Part shown: positions 43,948 through 54,136 of the stretch, piece after piece
How the letters are laid out: every line of letters starts with the position of its first letter
Numbering within the stretch: the stretch's first letter is position 1
The notes under the pieces: generated by a model
Databases searched by the model: none
What the model saw: the letters and a program-made list of their open reading frames with translations, nothing else
What the model was told of the DNA's origin: nothing
Assembly: GCF_004769665.1 (NCBI RefSeq)
Contig: NZ_RQGG01000018.1
Span: forward strand, 1-64,000
Length of the DNA stretch: 64,000 bases
Reading direction: 5' to 3'
Source: Leptospira kemamanensis
Lineage (GTDB): Bacteria > Spirochaetota > Leptospiria > Leptospirales > Leptospiraceae
Position numbers and translations under genes: made by a program

Positions 43948-45322
43948 GGCTCTTCTCTGAATGGTACATGGCACGTGCTTCGATTGGCAATTGGTTTCCT
44001 TGTTTTCCTGCTCTTTTTTTCCCTCGTTCCATTTCCTTTTTCATCTCATACAAAAAGCTATCATAGTCCACTTGGATCGTGTGCCTTGTGCTACTCACGT
44101 ATCTTTTTTTCATCGCCTTCTCATCTTTTAAGATGGAGTCCTCCATCTCTTCCTTTGAAGGCAAAACGTAGTTTCCCGTTAGGTATTGAGCAATCCATTT
44201 GCCTTGGCATTCGGCAAGTGGCATAATGGCACCTAACGGTTGCATAAGGCCCACAAAAAACAAATTATTGATCCCTGGTTTCATCATCTTATAATAAAGA
44301 GGGATGTAGTTGTTTGGTGCTGCGAGAAAATCTTCCTCAAAGAAAGGGAATTTGATATTGTATCCTGTGCAGTAAATGAGAACATCGGCTTCTTCTTCGG
44401 TTCCATCGGCAAAGGCAATTTTTTTGCCTCGGAGTTCTGTGATGACAGGTTTTGGTTTGATATCCCCTCGGCCAAGTCTCACGAGTAAGTCTTGGGAGAT
44501 AGTTGGGTGAGCAGATCCAAATTTATGATCTGGTTTTGGTAAACCAAAGTCTTCCATTTTTCCCACTCCAAACCGAATGAGTAGGTGAGCGAGTGTTTGT
44601 TGGATGAAAAAAGGAACCCAATGCGGAGTGTATTCGGTTAATTTGTCTAATGGTTTTCCAAAGAGATAATTGGGGATGACATAAGCCCCTCTCCTTGCTG
44701 ACAAAAATACTTTTTTGGCAACACCAGGTCTCGATAATTCCACAGAGATATCCATGGCACTATTCCCCATACCAAGAACCACTACGTTTTTTCCTTCGCA
44801 GTTAACAGGCGTTTTTGGGTCTACATAAGAATGGGAATGGATGGTTTGACCAGAAAATTTTCCCGGGAAAGCTGGGTCTGGCCAACGTTCACTCCAATGG
44901 TGGCCATTCGCAACAACTAACACATCATAGATTTGTGTGGGTCCTTTTTCTGGTGTGATCCTCCAAAGTCCATCTTCTGTCCGTTCTGCTTTTTTCACTC
45001 CGTTTTTGAATTGGATGTGTTTGCGAAGTCCAAAGTGGTCTACATAGGATAAAAAATATTGTTGGATGGGTTCGTGATTGGGATAGTCAGGGTAGTTAGG
45101 TGGCATTGGAAAATCCCGGTATTCCATTCGATCCCTATGTGTGTTGATGTGTAAGGATTTATAAATATTACTGAGGCCATTGTCATTTTTGTAACGCCAG
45201 TTGCCACCCACATCACTTCCTTTTTCATAACAATCAAACGGAATGCCGTGTTCTTTTAAGGATTTGATGACGGTGATTCCAGAAGAACCAGCTCCAATTA
45301 CACAAACTTTAGGAAGTGCCAT
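43904..45322 (-). CDS. flavin-containing monooxygenase
   Basis: The 472-residue enzyme has an FAD-binding GxGxxG (GAGSSGITVI, 10-19), a GGNWRY flavin segment, the FMO identification motif FSGQTIHSHSY (F-x-G-x3-H-x3-Y) and a second dinucleotide motif VLGMGNSAMDI for NADPH. It continues to a basic tail (MERGKKRAGKQGN). Such enzymes oxygenate soft nucleophiles or carbonyls; whether it is an FMO or Baeyer-Villiger enzyme is open. A promoter-like TTGATA/TATAAA pair lies 45 bases upstream. Confidence 0.88.
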   Translation of the reverse strand: MALPKVCVIGAGSSGITVIKSLKEHGIPFDCYEKGSDVGGNWRYKNDNGLSNIYKSLHINTHRDRMEYRDFPMPPNYPDYPNHEPIQQYFLSYVDHFGLRKHIQFKNGVKKAERTEDGLWRITPEKGPTQIYDVLVVANGHHWSERWPDPAFPGKFSGQTIHSHSYVDPKTPVNCEGKNVVVLGMGNSAMDISVELSRPGVAKKVFLSARRGAYVIPNYLFGKPLDKLTEYTPHWVPFFIQQTLAHLLIRFGVGKMEDFGLPKPDHKFGSAHPTISQDLLVRLGRGDIKPKPVITELRGKKIAFADGTEEEADVLIYCTGYNIKFPFFEEDFLAAPNNYIPLYYKMMKPGINNLFFVGLMQPLGAIMPLAECQGKWIAQYLTGNYVLPSKEEMEDSILKDEKAMKKRYVSSTRHTIQVDYDSFLYEMKKEMERGKKRAGKQGNQLPIEARAMYHSEKSHGPSSRKQKQLVSK

Positions 45323-45366
45323 AAGGGATCTCTCTTACTCAAGATTAGATGAACGTTTGGGAAAGA

Positions 45367-45394
45367 TTTATAGAATTGTGAACATCGTTATCAA
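45367..45394 (-). promoter_or_regulatory. candidate sigma-70 promoter for the monooxygenase gene
   Basis: On the minus strand TTGATA (45394-45389) and TATAAA (45372-45367) are separated by 16 bases. The match is four to five of six in each box, and it lies 45 bases ahead of the monooxygenase start. Confidence 0.5.
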
Positions 45395-45431
45395 GTAGAT
45401 TTTGAGACTATTTGGAAAAAAAGTATGATAT

Positions 45432-46283
45432 CTAACCTTTTTTGTGTCTTAAAATAAGTATGGGCACTTCGGAAGGACAATTGAATCGAATCGGTAAGAT
45501 CGACCATCCAATCCCAGCAGAAATAAAAACCATTTCATTCAAAATGGAATGTTGAATCCCTAAATCATAGTTTTTGTTTTGAACGGGAAGGACTGGTGAA
45601 AGTTGAAGGAAAGGAATCCGAACTTGCCCACCATGGGTATGGCCAGTGATAAAAAGGTCTATGGATTCTCTATGTGTTGAATCTGCTGATTCAGGATTGT
45701 GTGCAATCGCAATGCGGAATTGTTTTGGATCACTGTGTTGGAAGATTTGATCGATCGGGATATGGTCTTCCCAAAAATCGCCTAGTCCCCCTAAAATGAT
45801 TTTCTCATCCCCGCGTTTGATCTCGATGGTTTGGTTCCGTATTGATTTTTGACTTTCTTCTAATAAACGAAGAGAGAGCAAATGGTTCGCCCAGTGGTCA
45901 TGATTTCCATTGACAAAAACTTCTTTATCTTTCGCTTTCAGAAGTGGGAGTAATTTCCAAACAGATAAAAGTTCTTCATCAAAATTTCTTTTTTTTACAT
46001 AATCACCTAACCCAACTATGAGATCTGGATTTTGGTGATTCGTAGATTCAATGACATACCGAATCCAAAATTCTGGGTTCAGAAATCCATAATGTAAGTC
46101 TGATACGACTGCGATTTTATACCCATCGAAACTCTTCGGTATTTTTGTGGATTCAATTTCGTAGACGGGAAAACGAACATAATATCGTTCCCAAATGAAT
46201 GAATTTAGAAATAGGATGAGTAGAATAAAGAATATGAATTTAAAGATTCTTTTCAAAGGTATAATTCTTAAATTCAACATCAT
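45432..46283 (-). CDS. membrane-anchored metallophosphoesterase, YkuE/YaeI-like
   Basis: The 283-residue product has one N-terminal membrane segment (about 12-28) and then all calcineurin-type phosphoesterase motifs in order: VVSDLHYGF (DxH), VGLGDYV (GDx), NGNHDHW (GNHD), an isolated His in AIAHNPESAD, and GHTHGGQVRIP. YkuE/YaeI-type members remove phosphate from membrane lipids such as UDP-diacylglucosamine or undecaprenyl-PP; specificity here is open. It overlaps the GNAT gene upstream by 44 bases, so its true start may be a later codon. Confidence 0.88.
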   Translation of the reverse strand: MMLNLRIIPLKRIFKFIFFILLILFLNSFIWERYYVRFPVYEIESTKIPKSFDGYKIAVVSDLHYGFLNPEFWIRYVIESTNHQNPDLIVGLGDYVKKRNFDEELLSVWKLLPLLKAKDKEVFVNGNHDHWANHLLSLRLLEESQKSIRNQTIEIKRGDEKIILGGLGDFWEDHIPIDQIFQHSDPKQFRIAIAHNPESADSTHRESIDLFITGHTHGGQVRIPFLQLSPVLPVQNKNYDLGIQHSILNEMVFISAGIGWSILPIRFNCPSEVPILILRHKKG

Positions 46284-46710
46284 CTCGTTTGATTAAATTT
46301 TCCCTCACCAAATCAAAACCAAGAGATTCAAAAAAAGGCCTTGCGGTTATGCTCACATGGGATACGAGTTTTTTTACATCTCTGTCAATGGCATCTTTCT
46401 CCAATCGGAGACAAATTTGTTTTGCGATCCCTAATCTCAAGTATTTAGAACTTACATAAAGTAAATCAATACAGTTTTGGCGGTCCAATGTACCAAACCC
46501 AATGATGGATTGATTGGATTCTGCTACAATAACCAATTGTTGGCTTATGATTTCTTCCCATCGTTTTTCATCCTTCGATCCTGAAGCCCATTTTTTAATT
46601 TGTGCCTCCGTATAATCTTTGCTACAAATATTGAGGATGGATTCAACAAATAGTTTTTGTAATTGGAAAAGATCATCTTTGTTTCCGCTACGATACTGAA
46701 CTTTTTTCAT
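46240..46710 (-). CDS. GNAT-family N-acetyltransferase, YafP-like
   Basis: The 156-residue protein has GNAT motif order: YRSGNKDDLFQLQKLFVESI at the N-terminus, YTEAQIKKWA, then SIIGFGTLD and IDLLYVSSKYLRLGIAKQIC, the acetyl-CoA binding loop (about 80-99), then ARPFFESLGF. Resemblance to E. coli YafP is by eye. Substrate unknown. The end overlaps the metallophosphoesterase frame by 44 bases. Confidence 0.82.
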   Translation of the reverse strand: MKKVQYRSGNKDDLFQLQKLFVESILNICSKDYTEAQIKKWASGSKDEKRWEEIISQQLVIVAESNQSIIGFGTLDRQNCIDLLYVSSKYLRLGIAKQICLRLEKDAIDRDVKKLVSHVSITARPFFESLGFDLVRENLIKRDDVEFKNYTFEKNL

Positions 46711-46728
46711 TAAACTTAATTACTTTAA

Positions 46729-47265
46729 TTACTTCCCATCTAAAAACTTTTTTATTTCTTCTTCCCGATTCGAAATTTCAATTTTCGTAATTTTCCCTTG
46801 TTTCAATTGGATCATGGTCACTGAACCTTTTGTTCTTGGGAAGGGATCAGCAATTTTTTCTTCTCTCACCAAACGAAGTGTATATGGATAGGATTTCATT
46901 TTAGGAAGGGCCACAAATTTTGTGATGAGGCTTGGCATTCTATGAATGTCGGATATGAGAACCGCTTGTTTGGAATCTAAATATCCTTTTTCTTCTTTCT
47001 CCAAGATAGGATGGACGATTTTACTTGCGTCCATATCGGAAATGAACAATACTTTTGTTGTTTCTTTTGGAATGGGACTTGGTTCTTCCCATTGGTTGGT
47101 ATAGGAAATTTCCGGGAGTGAGTCACCAATATTCAGTGTGGGAGGTGTGATTTCTTCTGCTCTTAGGTGAGTGGAAAGGGCTCCTAGTAATACGAAACCA
47201 ACAAAAATAAATCGAAAAAATTTGCGGAATCTTAGGTCTATGAGGGAAATGGGTTGTGGTTTCAT
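46729..47265 (-). CDS. secreted thioredoxin-fold-like protein of unknown function
   Basis: The 178-residue product starts MKPQPISLIDLRFRKFF, has a signal/anchor segment (about 18-36, ending HLRAEE) and a domain with thioredoxin-like spacing: IGDSLPEISYTNQW, TKVLFISDMDASK, SVTMIQLKQGKITKIEI. The usual CxxC is absent; the position reads DMDASK. It recalls YtfJ-type proteins, which also lack an active-site Cys pair. The ATG at 47265 is chosen over 47403 because AAGGA lies 7 bases upstream and the longer N-terminus would precede the signal. Role unknown. Confidence 0.6.
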   Translation of the reverse strand: MKPQPISLIDLRFRKFFRFIFVGFVLLGALSTHLRAEEITPPTLNIGDSLPEISYTNQWEEPSPIPKETTKVLFISDMDASKIVHPILEKEEKGYLDSKQAVLISDIHRMPSLITKFVALPKMKSYPYTLRLVREEKIADPFPRTKGSVTMIQLKQGKITKIEISNREEEIKKFLDGK

Positions 47266-47443
47266 ATCTAGTCCTTTTTTAAAAGTTTGTGTCACTGTGA
47301 ACTGGTGAAAATCTAACTCTTTGTTTTGCATCAATTTTGTAATGTTACCATGATCGAATGTGGATTCAAAACGATTTAGATCTCTCCCAAGCCATTTCAC
47401 CAACGATACTCATTCTCTTGCATCGATAAAATTTGTTCCGATC

Positions 47444-47890
47444 TTATAATTGATACAAATACTCTAACACTTGTTCTTTGGTCATCTTACTTGCGTTAGA
47501 GAATTCTCCACCTTTTGTGGAAGTGATGAATTCTCCTTTCGGAGACAAAACAACCAAAGCGGGAATTCCATTTTGAATGGGATCACCTAATTTTTCATTT
47601 AGACTGAGGTTTTTGTCAAATCGACCCACATCTACTTTCATCATGACAAATTCTGCATCGAGGATGGCTTTTGTATCTGGTTCTGCCAAAATCCCATCTA
47701 ATGCCCTACAGTCGGGGCACCAATCGGCACCAAAGATCACGATCAGTTTTCGGTTTTGTGTTTGTGCCTGCGCTAAGGAGGACTCGTATTGGTCGAGAGT
47801 TATGTCTCTTTGTTTGGAGCAGCCAGAAGTAAAGGTGAGTGCGATACTCAAAAAGAGTAGTGAGAGCGTCTTTTGGAATCGGTGTTCCAT
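47444..47890 (-). CDS. thioredoxin-family lipoprotein
   Basis: The 148-residue product has a signal with lipobox TSGC (Cys24) and a thioredoxin fold with the active site GADWCPDCRAL (Cys58 and Cys61), DAEFVMMKVDVGRFD and the cis-Pro loop GIPALVVLSPKG. WCPDC suggests a reductase or disulfide exchange role in the periplasm, similar to DsbD-dependent thioredoxin-like proteins. The family usual length of about 140 fits. It lies between a small gene with a terminator upstream and the Trx-like protein downstream. Confidence 0.88.
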   Translation of the reverse strand: MEHRFQKTLSLLFLSIALTFTSGCSKQRDITLDQYESSLAQAQTQNRKLIVIFGADWCPDCRALDGILAEPDTKAILDAEFVMMKVDVGRFDKNLSLNEKLGDPIQNGIPALVVLSPKGEFITSTKGGEFSNASKMTKEQVLEYLYQL

Positions 47891-47891
47891 A

Positions 47892-47916
47892 AAAAAATGC
47901 GGAAGAACCCTTCCGC
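47892..47916 (-). terminator. Rho-independent terminator after the 49-residue gene
   Basis: On the minus strand a GC-rich hairpin GCGGAAG-GGTT-CTTCCGC (47916-47899) is followed by ATTTTTT (47898-47892). A 7-bp perfect stem, tetraloop and T-run make a canonical intrinsic terminator. It lies 5 bases after the stop codon of the small gene and 1-2 bases before the thioredoxin-like start, so that gene presumably has its own promoter or depends on readthrough. Confidence 0.85.
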
Positions 47917-47921
47917 TTCGA

Positions 47922-48071
47922 TTATTTCTTTGCGATTTCTTTTAGGATTTCTTGTCTTTTTTTGTCTTTCTCGATGTGAGAAAGAGACAACCAATCACGT
48001 TTCAATTGTTTCTCTGAAACACCTTTGAAGGTTGCATATTTGCCGAGGATTTTTGCTGTTTTTGCGTTCAT
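47922..48071 (-). CDS. small basic protein of 49 residues
   Basis: The ATG at 48071 opens a clean 50-codon frame ending at TAA 47922, just before a canonical terminator. The product is MNAKTAKILGKYATFKGVSE and then a Lys-rich helical tail (KDKKRQEILKEIAKK). The ribosome binding site is weak (GGTCGG). The exact fit to a terminator and coding-like codon choice support a real gene. I do not recognise a family; the composition suggests an RNA- or ribosome-associated peptide, which is inference only. Confidence 0.65.
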   Translation of the reverse strand: MNAKTAKILGKYATFKGVSEKQLKRDWLSLSHIEKDKKRQEILKEIAKK

Positions 48072-48189
48072 GCCGACCAGATTCTTTTAGTCCAGCTTTC
48101 TGTCAATGCGAACCTAAAGGTTCGTGTTTCATCCTTGACCCCTAAACTCATCACGAAACATAGTAAAGTCCAAGAAATCGATCGACCCT

Positions 48190-50874
48190 ATGAAATCACA
48201 TCTACCCGACCGTTATGATCCCGAATCTGTAGAACCAAAGTGGAACCAAATCTGGGAAGAAAAAAAAACCTTTGCTCCTGATACTTCACGCAAAGAAACT
48301 TTTTCCATCGTCATCCCTCCACCGAATGTCACAGGGAATTTGCACATTGGGCACGCTCTCAATCATACCATCCAAGACATCATCATCCGCATAGAACGTA
48401 AAAAAGGGAAAAACGTGGTATGGGTTCCAGGGATGGACCATGCTGGAATTGCGACACAAGTTGTCGTAGAACGTGAGTTAGCGAAAAAAGGGAAATCCAG
48501 AACCGATTTTACTCGCGAAGAATTCATCGAAAAAGTTTGGGAGTGGAAAGCACACTCAGGTGGAATGATCGCCAAACAACAACGGTTACTCGGTGAGTCG
48601 GTTGATTGGTCGAAAGAACGTTTTACCTTTGATGAAGGTTTATCCAAAGCCGTGATCAAAGTGTTTCGCACACTGTTTGATGAGGGTTTGATTTACCGTG
48701 GGGAACGAATCATCAATTGGTGCCCTGTTACCAAAACTGCCATTTCCGACATTGAAGTAGAGTACAAAGAAAAACAAGGCAAACTTTACCATATTAGATA
48801 CCCAAAAGCGGAGTTCAAATCCAAAGATCCAAAATCTTTGAATCCTGGGGAATACATTGTGGTGGCTACCACAAGACCGGAAACCATGTTTGGAGACGTG
48901 GCAGTTTGTGCACATCCAGATGACAAACGTTACTCGGGATTAAAAGACAAGTTTGTATTTTTGCCCATTGCGGAAAAAGAAATTCCTGTTCTCTTTGATT
49001 CCTTTGTAGACCAAGAGTTTGGATCAGGCCTTGTGAAAATCACACCAGCTCATGACCCGAATGACTATGAAGCGGGCCAACGTTTAAAACTCACACCGAT
49101 CAACATTATGAATCTGGATGGAACCCTAAATTCATTTGCAGGGAAATACAATGGGTTAGATCGTTTTGAAGCACGAAAACGTGTGGTAGAAGAATTAGAA
49201 TCCAAAGGTTATATTGAAAAAATAGAAACCCATGTCCACAGTGTCGGCCACAACCAAAGAGGTGGCGCTGTCATCGAACCATTGTTATCTACGCAATGGT
49301 TTGTGAAAATTGAATCCCTAGCCAAACCAGCAATTGATGTTGTGAAATCAGGAAAGGTTCAGTTCCAACCTAAGATGTGGGAAAAAACCTACTTTGAGTG
49401 GATGGAAAATATCCGCGATTGGTGTATCTCTCGCCAATTGTGGTGGGGACACCGAATCCCTGCTTACTATGCACCAAACGGTGATATGGTGGTCGCAGAA
49501 TCCTTAGAAGAAGCAATTTCTCTCTTTCAGAAAAAAGGAATCTCTGTTACCGCAGACACCATCAAACAAGACGAAGATGTTTTAGATACTTGGTTTTCTT
49601 CAGGGCTTTGGCCATTTTCGGTTTTTGGTTGGCCAGAAAAAACAGAAGAACTCAAACAATACTATCCCACTTCTGTTCTCGTCACAGGTTTTGATATTAT
49701 TTTCTTTTGGGTCGCTCGTATGATTATGAACGGACTCAAATTTATGGGTGATGTTCCGTTTCAGAAAGTGCTCATCCATGGCCTTGTTCGCGATAAAGAT
49801 GGAAAGAAGTTTAGTAAGTCACTCGGCAACGTAGTGGATCCTTTGGACATGATGTCCAAATACGGAACGGATTCCTTCCGATTCTTTTTGGCAGCCGTTT
49901 TGCCAGAAGGAAAAGATATTCTTTTCGACGAATCCAGGTTAGATGGTTATCGTTCCTTCTGTAATAAAATTTGGAATTCCAGTCGATTCATTTTTATGAA
50001 TTTGCCAGAGGACTTTTCTCCGAAGGAACCAGATTTAAACTCACTGGAAGACACGGACCTTTGGATCTTACATGAATTTGATTTGATGCTTGAGCGTTAT
50101 GAAAAAGCATACTCTGGTTACCTTTTCTTTGAAATGGCCAATGCCATTTATGACTTCGTATGGGGTTCGTTTTGCGATTGGTATTTGGAACTAACCAAAG
50201 CTCGTGTGTATGGAAATGTGACTCCAGAGTCTGCGGAGAAAGCACGCCAAGTGCTTGTAAGTGTATTAAAAAAATCACTCGGACTACTTCATCCGTTTAT
50301 GCCTTTCATCACAGAGGAAATCCATTCCCTTCTTGAGTCGAATGAACTTGCAAAAACAGAATTTCCAAAAGCCTATGGAGTTTCAGATACTTCCCCTGCT
50401 GTGGTTCGGATGGAACTTGTTCGTGAAATCATTACCAAAATTCGAAACATGCGCGCAGAGCTCGGAGTGAAACCTGAAAAAAAATGTAAGGTCATCCTCA
50501 AGTGTGCAAACAAAGAATTAAAAGAAATGATGGAACGAGAAAGTAAATCCATCCTGCAACTTTCAAAAGCAGAGAGTTTAGAGTTTTTAGATTCGTATGA
50601 ATTAAAAAACACAGACTCAGTGGGTGCATTCTCTATTGGAGAAATTATCCTTCCACTCGAAGGAATTTTTGATTTTGAAAAAGAAAAACAAAGATTGGAA
50701 AAAGAAAAAAAACAAATCCAATCAGAAATGGAAAAATTAGAAAACAAAATCAACAATCCTTCCTTTTTAGAAAAAGCGAAACCAGATGTGGTAGAGAAGG
50801 AAAGGGAAAAATACAATACTTGGAAAGAGAAACTAGAAAGTACAATTAGGGCGTTAGAAAAAATTGGAACATAA
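48190..50874 (+). CDS. valS: valyl-tRNA synthetase
   Basis: At 894 residues this is a standard class I ValRS. It has [17 protein letters not shown] (HIGH box, about 37-53), [13 protein letters not shown] and the editing (CP1) domain with [49 protein letters not shown] and the KMSKS variant KFSKS (in [11 protein letters not shown]) follow. The C-terminal anticodon domain ends in the coiled coil typical of ValRS ([20 protein letters not shown]). It charges tRNA-Val. The final 11 bases overlap the purD start. Confidence 0.97.
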   Translation: MKSHLPDRYDPESVEPKWNQIWEEKKTFAPDTSRKETFSIVIPPPNVTGNLHIGHALNHTIQDIIIRIERKKGKNVVWVPGMDHAGIATQVVVERELAKKGKSRTDFTREEFIEKVWEWKAHSGGMIAKQQRLLGESVDWSKERFTFDEGLSKAVIKVFRTLFDEGLIYRGERIINWCPVTKTAISDIEVEYKEKQGKLYHIRYPKAEFKSKDPKSLNPGEYIVVATTRPETMFGDVAVCAHPDDKRYSGLKDKFVFLPIAEKEIPVLFDSFVDQEFGSGLVKITPAHDPNDYEAGQRLKLTPINIMNLDGTLNSFAGKYNGLDRFEARKRVVEELESKGYIEKIETHVHSVGHNQRGGAVIEPLLSTQWFVKIESLAKPAIDVVKSGKVQFQPKMWEKTYFEWMENIRDWCISRQLWWGHRIPAYYAPNGDMVVAESLEEAISLFQKKGISVTADTIKQDEDVLDTWFSSGLWPFSVFGWPEKTEELKQYYPTSVLVTGFDIIFFWVARMIMNGLKFMGDVPFQKVLIHGLVRDKDGKKFSKSLGNVVDPLDMMSKYGTDSFRFFLAAVLPEGKDILFDESRLDGYRSFCNKIWNSSRFIFMNLPEDFSPKEPDLNSLEDTDLWILHEFDLMLERYEKAYSGYLFFEMANAIYDFVWGSFCDWYLELTKARVYGNVTPESAEKARQVLVSVLKKSLGLLHPFMPFITEEIHSLLESNELAKTEFPKAYGVSDTSPAVVRMELVREIITKIRNMRAELGVKPEKKCKVILKCANKELKEMMERESKSILQLSKAESLEFLDSYELKNTDSVGAFSIGEIILPLEGIFDFEKEKQRLEKEKKQIQSEMEKLENKINNPSFLEKAKPDVVEKEREKYNTWKEKLESTIRALEKIGT

Positions 50875-52141
50875 ATATAAAGTATTATTACTCGGAAGTG
50901 GCGGCAGAGAACACGCGTTAGCGGACGTGATCTCAAAATCTAATTCTTTGGAATCTTTGAAAGTATTCCCTGGAAATGGAGGATTTGCAACCGAACTTCT
51001 TCTCAAAGCAGATGAAATTTCGATTACCGATAAAACCAAATTTTTAGAGTATTTAAAGGTCTCCAAAACCAATCTCGTGGTTGTGGGTCCAGAAGATCCA
51101 CTTGTGAATGGAATAGCTGATTGGTGTGCAGAAGTTGGGATCCCTTGTTTTGGACCATCTGCCTATTGTGCCCAAGTGGAAGGCAGTAAACATTTTGCAA
51201 AGGAAATGATGAAACGGGCAAAAGTTCCCACAGCTTCCTTTGCTGTGTTTACAGACCATGAATCTGCATGGAGTTATGCGCAAAAAGAAATGTTACCACT
51301 TGTTGTCAAAGCGGATGGTTTAGCAGCGGGAAAAGGTGTGACGGTTGCTTTTGAATTAAAGGACGTCAAACGTGCATTAGATGAAATCTTTTTAGAATCC
51401 AAATTTGGTCAAAGTGGAAACAAAGTTGTGATTGAATCCTTTTTGGAAGGAGAAGAAGCTTCTTTATTTGTCATTACCGATGGGGAAAGGTATATGTGTT
51501 TGCCTGCGGCCCAAGACCACAAACGTGCATATGATGGAGACATTGGTCCAAACACTGGTGGGATGGGAGCTTATGCACCCGCACCAATTGTTACGGATCT
51601 TGTTCTCTCAAAAGTAAAGTCAAAAATCATCGAACCAATGTTAGAAGACTTTAGGATCTCAGGTCATCCTTACAAAGGGCTTTTGTATGTGGGTCTCATG
51701 ATCACTAAGGAAGGGGAACCCAATGTGGTTGAATTCAACTGTAGGTTTGGTGATCCGGAAACGCAATGTGTGTTACGACTTCTCGATGAAGACATTTTAC
51801 CAATTTTTTATGCATCGGCAACAGGCAATTTACCAGAACGGAATTTAAAATTGAAATCTGGATCATCTGCCATTGTTGTACTAGCGGCAAAAGGTTATCC
51901 TGATTCTCCCGAAAAAGGTATGGTATTAGAAATCCCACCAAACGAAGGAAATGTGGTGGTTTACCATGCAGGGACAAAAAAAGAAAATCAAACCATCCTT
52001 GCCAGTGGTGGACGTATCCTCGGGATCACATCCTTTGGATCTAGTTTAAAAGATGCGATCAATGATTGTTATCAATTTCTCACAAAGATAAAAGCACCAA
52101 ATACCTTTTATCGCAAAGACATTGGTAGGAGAGCTCTGTAA
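50864..52141 (+). CDS. purD: phosphoribosylamine-glycine ligase
   Basis: The 425-residue ATP-grasp enzyme makes GAR in purine synthesis from PRPP-derived phosphoribosylamine. Diagnostic segments are [14 protein letters not shown] (7-20), [52 protein letters not shown] and [17 protein letters not shown], then [17 protein letters not shown]. Length is normal. Translation starts at TTG 50864, eleven bases before the end of valS, with the following gene at 1-base spacing, indicating a valS-purD-unknown operon. Confidence 0.96.
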   Translation: MEHKYKVLLLGSGGREHALADVISKSNSLESLKVFPGNGGFATELLLKADEISITDKTKFLEYLKVSKTNLVVVGPEDPLVNGIADWCAEVGIPCFGPSAYCAQVEGSKHFAKEMMKRAKVPTASFAVFTDHESAWSYAQKEMLPLVVKADGLAAGKGVTVAFELKDVKRALDEIFLESKFGQSGNKVVIESFLEGEEASLFVITDGERYMCLPAAQDHKRAYDGDIGPNTGGMGAYAPAPIVTDLVLSKVKSKIIEPMLEDFRISGHPYKGLLYVGLMITKEGEPNVVEFNCRFGDPETQCVLRLLDEDILPIFYASATGNLPERNLKLKSGSSAIVVLAAKGYPDSPEKGMVLEIPPNEGNVVVYHAGTKKENQTILASGGRILGITSFGSSLKDAINDCYQFLTKIKAPNTFYRKDIGRRAL

Positions 52142-52981
52142 GTGCCTTTTAGTCTCTCAGGAAATTTTAAATCTTGCGAACGGTCTAAACTTCGCAATTT
52201 TGAAAAACACCTAGGGATTATTTTATCTGAAAACCAAACCCAACTCCAACAACATTTGATGATTCGTAGAGCCCTTCAAAATTTAAGTGGCTCAGTCAGT
52301 GTTTTATCAGGTTTAAGTCGCCAAGAATTACTCTCTTTTATCTTCATCTTAACTCAGTTTGGTGATATTACTCGCACGGAAACTCCACCCGAGTATTTAT
52401 TATTAGAATCCATTCCATATGTGATTGAATGGTCAAAGGGTCATTATATGATCCCACTTGAAATCCTAGAACATTTAGCACATGAACGAATCTTCAAAGA
52501 CCAAGGTTATTTGTTTGCCCTCATTCCAGCGCTTCCCATCAAAGAAAAAAAATCTTGGATTCGTTGGATTGGAGTGGATTTTGAAAAAGGTGGCGACAGG
52601 GATTTAAATTTTGAAATTTATTTCCAATGCCGAGTGTTACAAAAACCTTTTTTAGGTAAGTCACTTGTGCAAGAATCCGAGATTAGTTTGGAACAAATTT
52701 GGCCACGTGGCAAAAACGAATACATTGATTGGTTTTATAAAGGTTTATCTACATTTTATTATGCAATGGAAGAGATGAGCCGCAAAGAAAAAGATCCATT
52801 TTTACTTCATGTGATAGAACTCATCAAATCAGGAAAATTCATCTTGAAACGATTGCCTGATAGTTATGGAAAAGAATCGAGTTATTCTCTTGTGGGAACT
52901 GTGGAAGGAAATACTCCACAACTGAGAGAAACAACTTTCCAATGGGAAGTGGAACGTTTACGTAAAGATTCTTTGTTTTAA
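52142..52981 (+). CDS. hypothetical protein between purD and prfB
   Basis: A 279-residue soluble protein from GTG 52142, which directly follows the purD stop. The N-terminal half is helical ([45 protein letters not shown]), the C-terminal half mixed ([20 protein letters not shown]). No signal, membrane segment or metal motif is evident, and I recognise no family. The first 90 residues could be a winged-helix-like module, but this is a guess from pattern alone. It probably belongs to the purD operon. Confidence 0.7.
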   Translation: MPFSLSGNFKSCERSKLRNFEKHLGIILSENQTQLQQHLMIRRALQNLSGSVSVLSGLSRQELLSFIFILTQFGDITRTETPPEYLLLESIPYVIEWSKGHYMIPLEILEHLAHERIFKDQGYLFALIPALPIKEKKSWIRWIGVDFEKGGDRDLNFEIYFQCRVLQKPFLGKSLVQESEISLEQIWPRGKNEYIDWFYKGLSTFYYAMEEMSRKEKDPFLLHVIELIKSGKFILKRLPDSYGKESSYSLVGTVEGNTPQLRETTFQWEVERLRKDSLF

Positions 52982-53004
52982 TCTACACTTCGGATTTACG
53001 CATT

Positions 53005-54132
53005 ATGGATAGATCATTAAAAGAATTAAAAAAACAAACAAGTGAAATGATAGAATCATTTCAAACCTATTGGACAGCACAAAATTTCCAAGAGGATTAT
53101 GACCGCTTGATGTCCTTTATTGAAAAGACAAATGACCCTAAATTATGGGATTCACCTGACCAAGCAAAAAGTGTAACTCAAAAACGAAACGAATTACAAT
53201 TGAAGTTGGATCCATGGCTTGACTTAAAAAAAGAACTATTGGATTTTCCTGATTTGATTGAACTCACTTCTGAAGAAATGGGCGAAGCAGGATTAAAATC
53301 ATTAAATGATGATTTTGAAAGAATGTTTGAAACATTTGAAAACTTACAAATGTTAGATGCACTTTCTGGTAAAGACGATGGAAAAGCAGCCTTTATCAAT
53401 ATCCATCCAGGTGCTGGTGGAACCGAATCACAAGATTGGGCTGACATGTTACTTCGAATGTACACTCGTTATTGTGAACAAAAAGGTTATCGTGCAGAAG
53501 TTGTGGATTACCAACCAGGTGAAACTGCTGGAATCAAAAACGCAACGCTTTACATCCAAGGGGATCATCCATTTGGGTATTTAAAATGTGAATCGGGAGT
53601 TCATCGCCTTGTTCGAATTTCTCCCTTTGATTCCAATAAACGTAGGCATACTTCTTTTGCTTCTGTCTATGTTACACCGGAAGTGGATGATGATATCCAA
53701 GTGAATATCGAAGAGAAAGATCTTCGTGTGGATGTGTATCGTTCTTCTGGTGCGGGTGGACAGCACGTAAACACAACAGATTCTGCTGTCCGGATCACAC
53801 ACATTCCAACTGGAATTGTTGTCTCTTGCCAGATGGAAAGGTCACAAATCAAAAACCGTGATACCGCGATGAAGATGTTAAAAGCACGTCTTTACGAAAT
53901 GGAAAAACAAAAAGCGGAAGAAGAAAACGCCAAAAAAGCAGGGGAAAAACGGGACATCGCTTGGGGATCACAAATTCGAAGTTATGTGTTCCATCCCTAT
54001 AATATGGTGAAAGATCACAGAACTGATTTTGAAACAGGAAATGTCCATGCCGTGATGGATGGTGACCTTGAAGATTTTATCATTGCCTATTTAAAATACC
54101 TGACAAACCAGAAGGCAAACGCTAAAGTATAA
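53005..54132 (+). CDS. prfB: peptide chain release factor 2
   Basis: The 375-residue protein reads UAA/UGA stops. It has a helical N-terminal domain, [14 protein letters not shown], the RF2 codon-recognition tripeptide SPF in [10 protein letters not shown], the GGQ loop [20 protein letters not shown], and [11 protein letters not shown]. In most bacteria prfB needs a +1 frameshift near codon 25; here the whole coding region from ATG 53005 is one open frame with a full N-terminal domain, so no programmed frameshift is needed. Four bases separate it from the GAF-AAA+ gene. Confidence 0.95.
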   Translation: MDRSLKELKKQTSEMIESFQTYWTAQNFQEDYDRLMSFIEKTNDPKLWDSPDQAKSVTQKRNELQLKLDPWLDLKKELLDFPDLIELTSEEMGEAGLKSLNDDFERMFETFENLQMLDALSGKDDGKAAFINIHPGAGGTESQDWADMLLRMYTRYCEQKGYRAEVVDYQPGETAGIKNATLYIQGDHPFGYLKCESGVHRLVRISPFDSNKRRHTSFASVYVTPEVDDDIQVNIEEKDLRVDVYRSSGAGGQHVNTTDSAVRITHIPTGIVVSCQMERSQIKNRDTAMKMLKARLYEMEKQKAEEENAKKAGEKRDIAWGSQIRSYVFHPYNMVKDHRTDFETGNVHAVMDGDLEDFIIAYLKYLTNQKANAKV

Positions 54133-54136
54133 TCCC

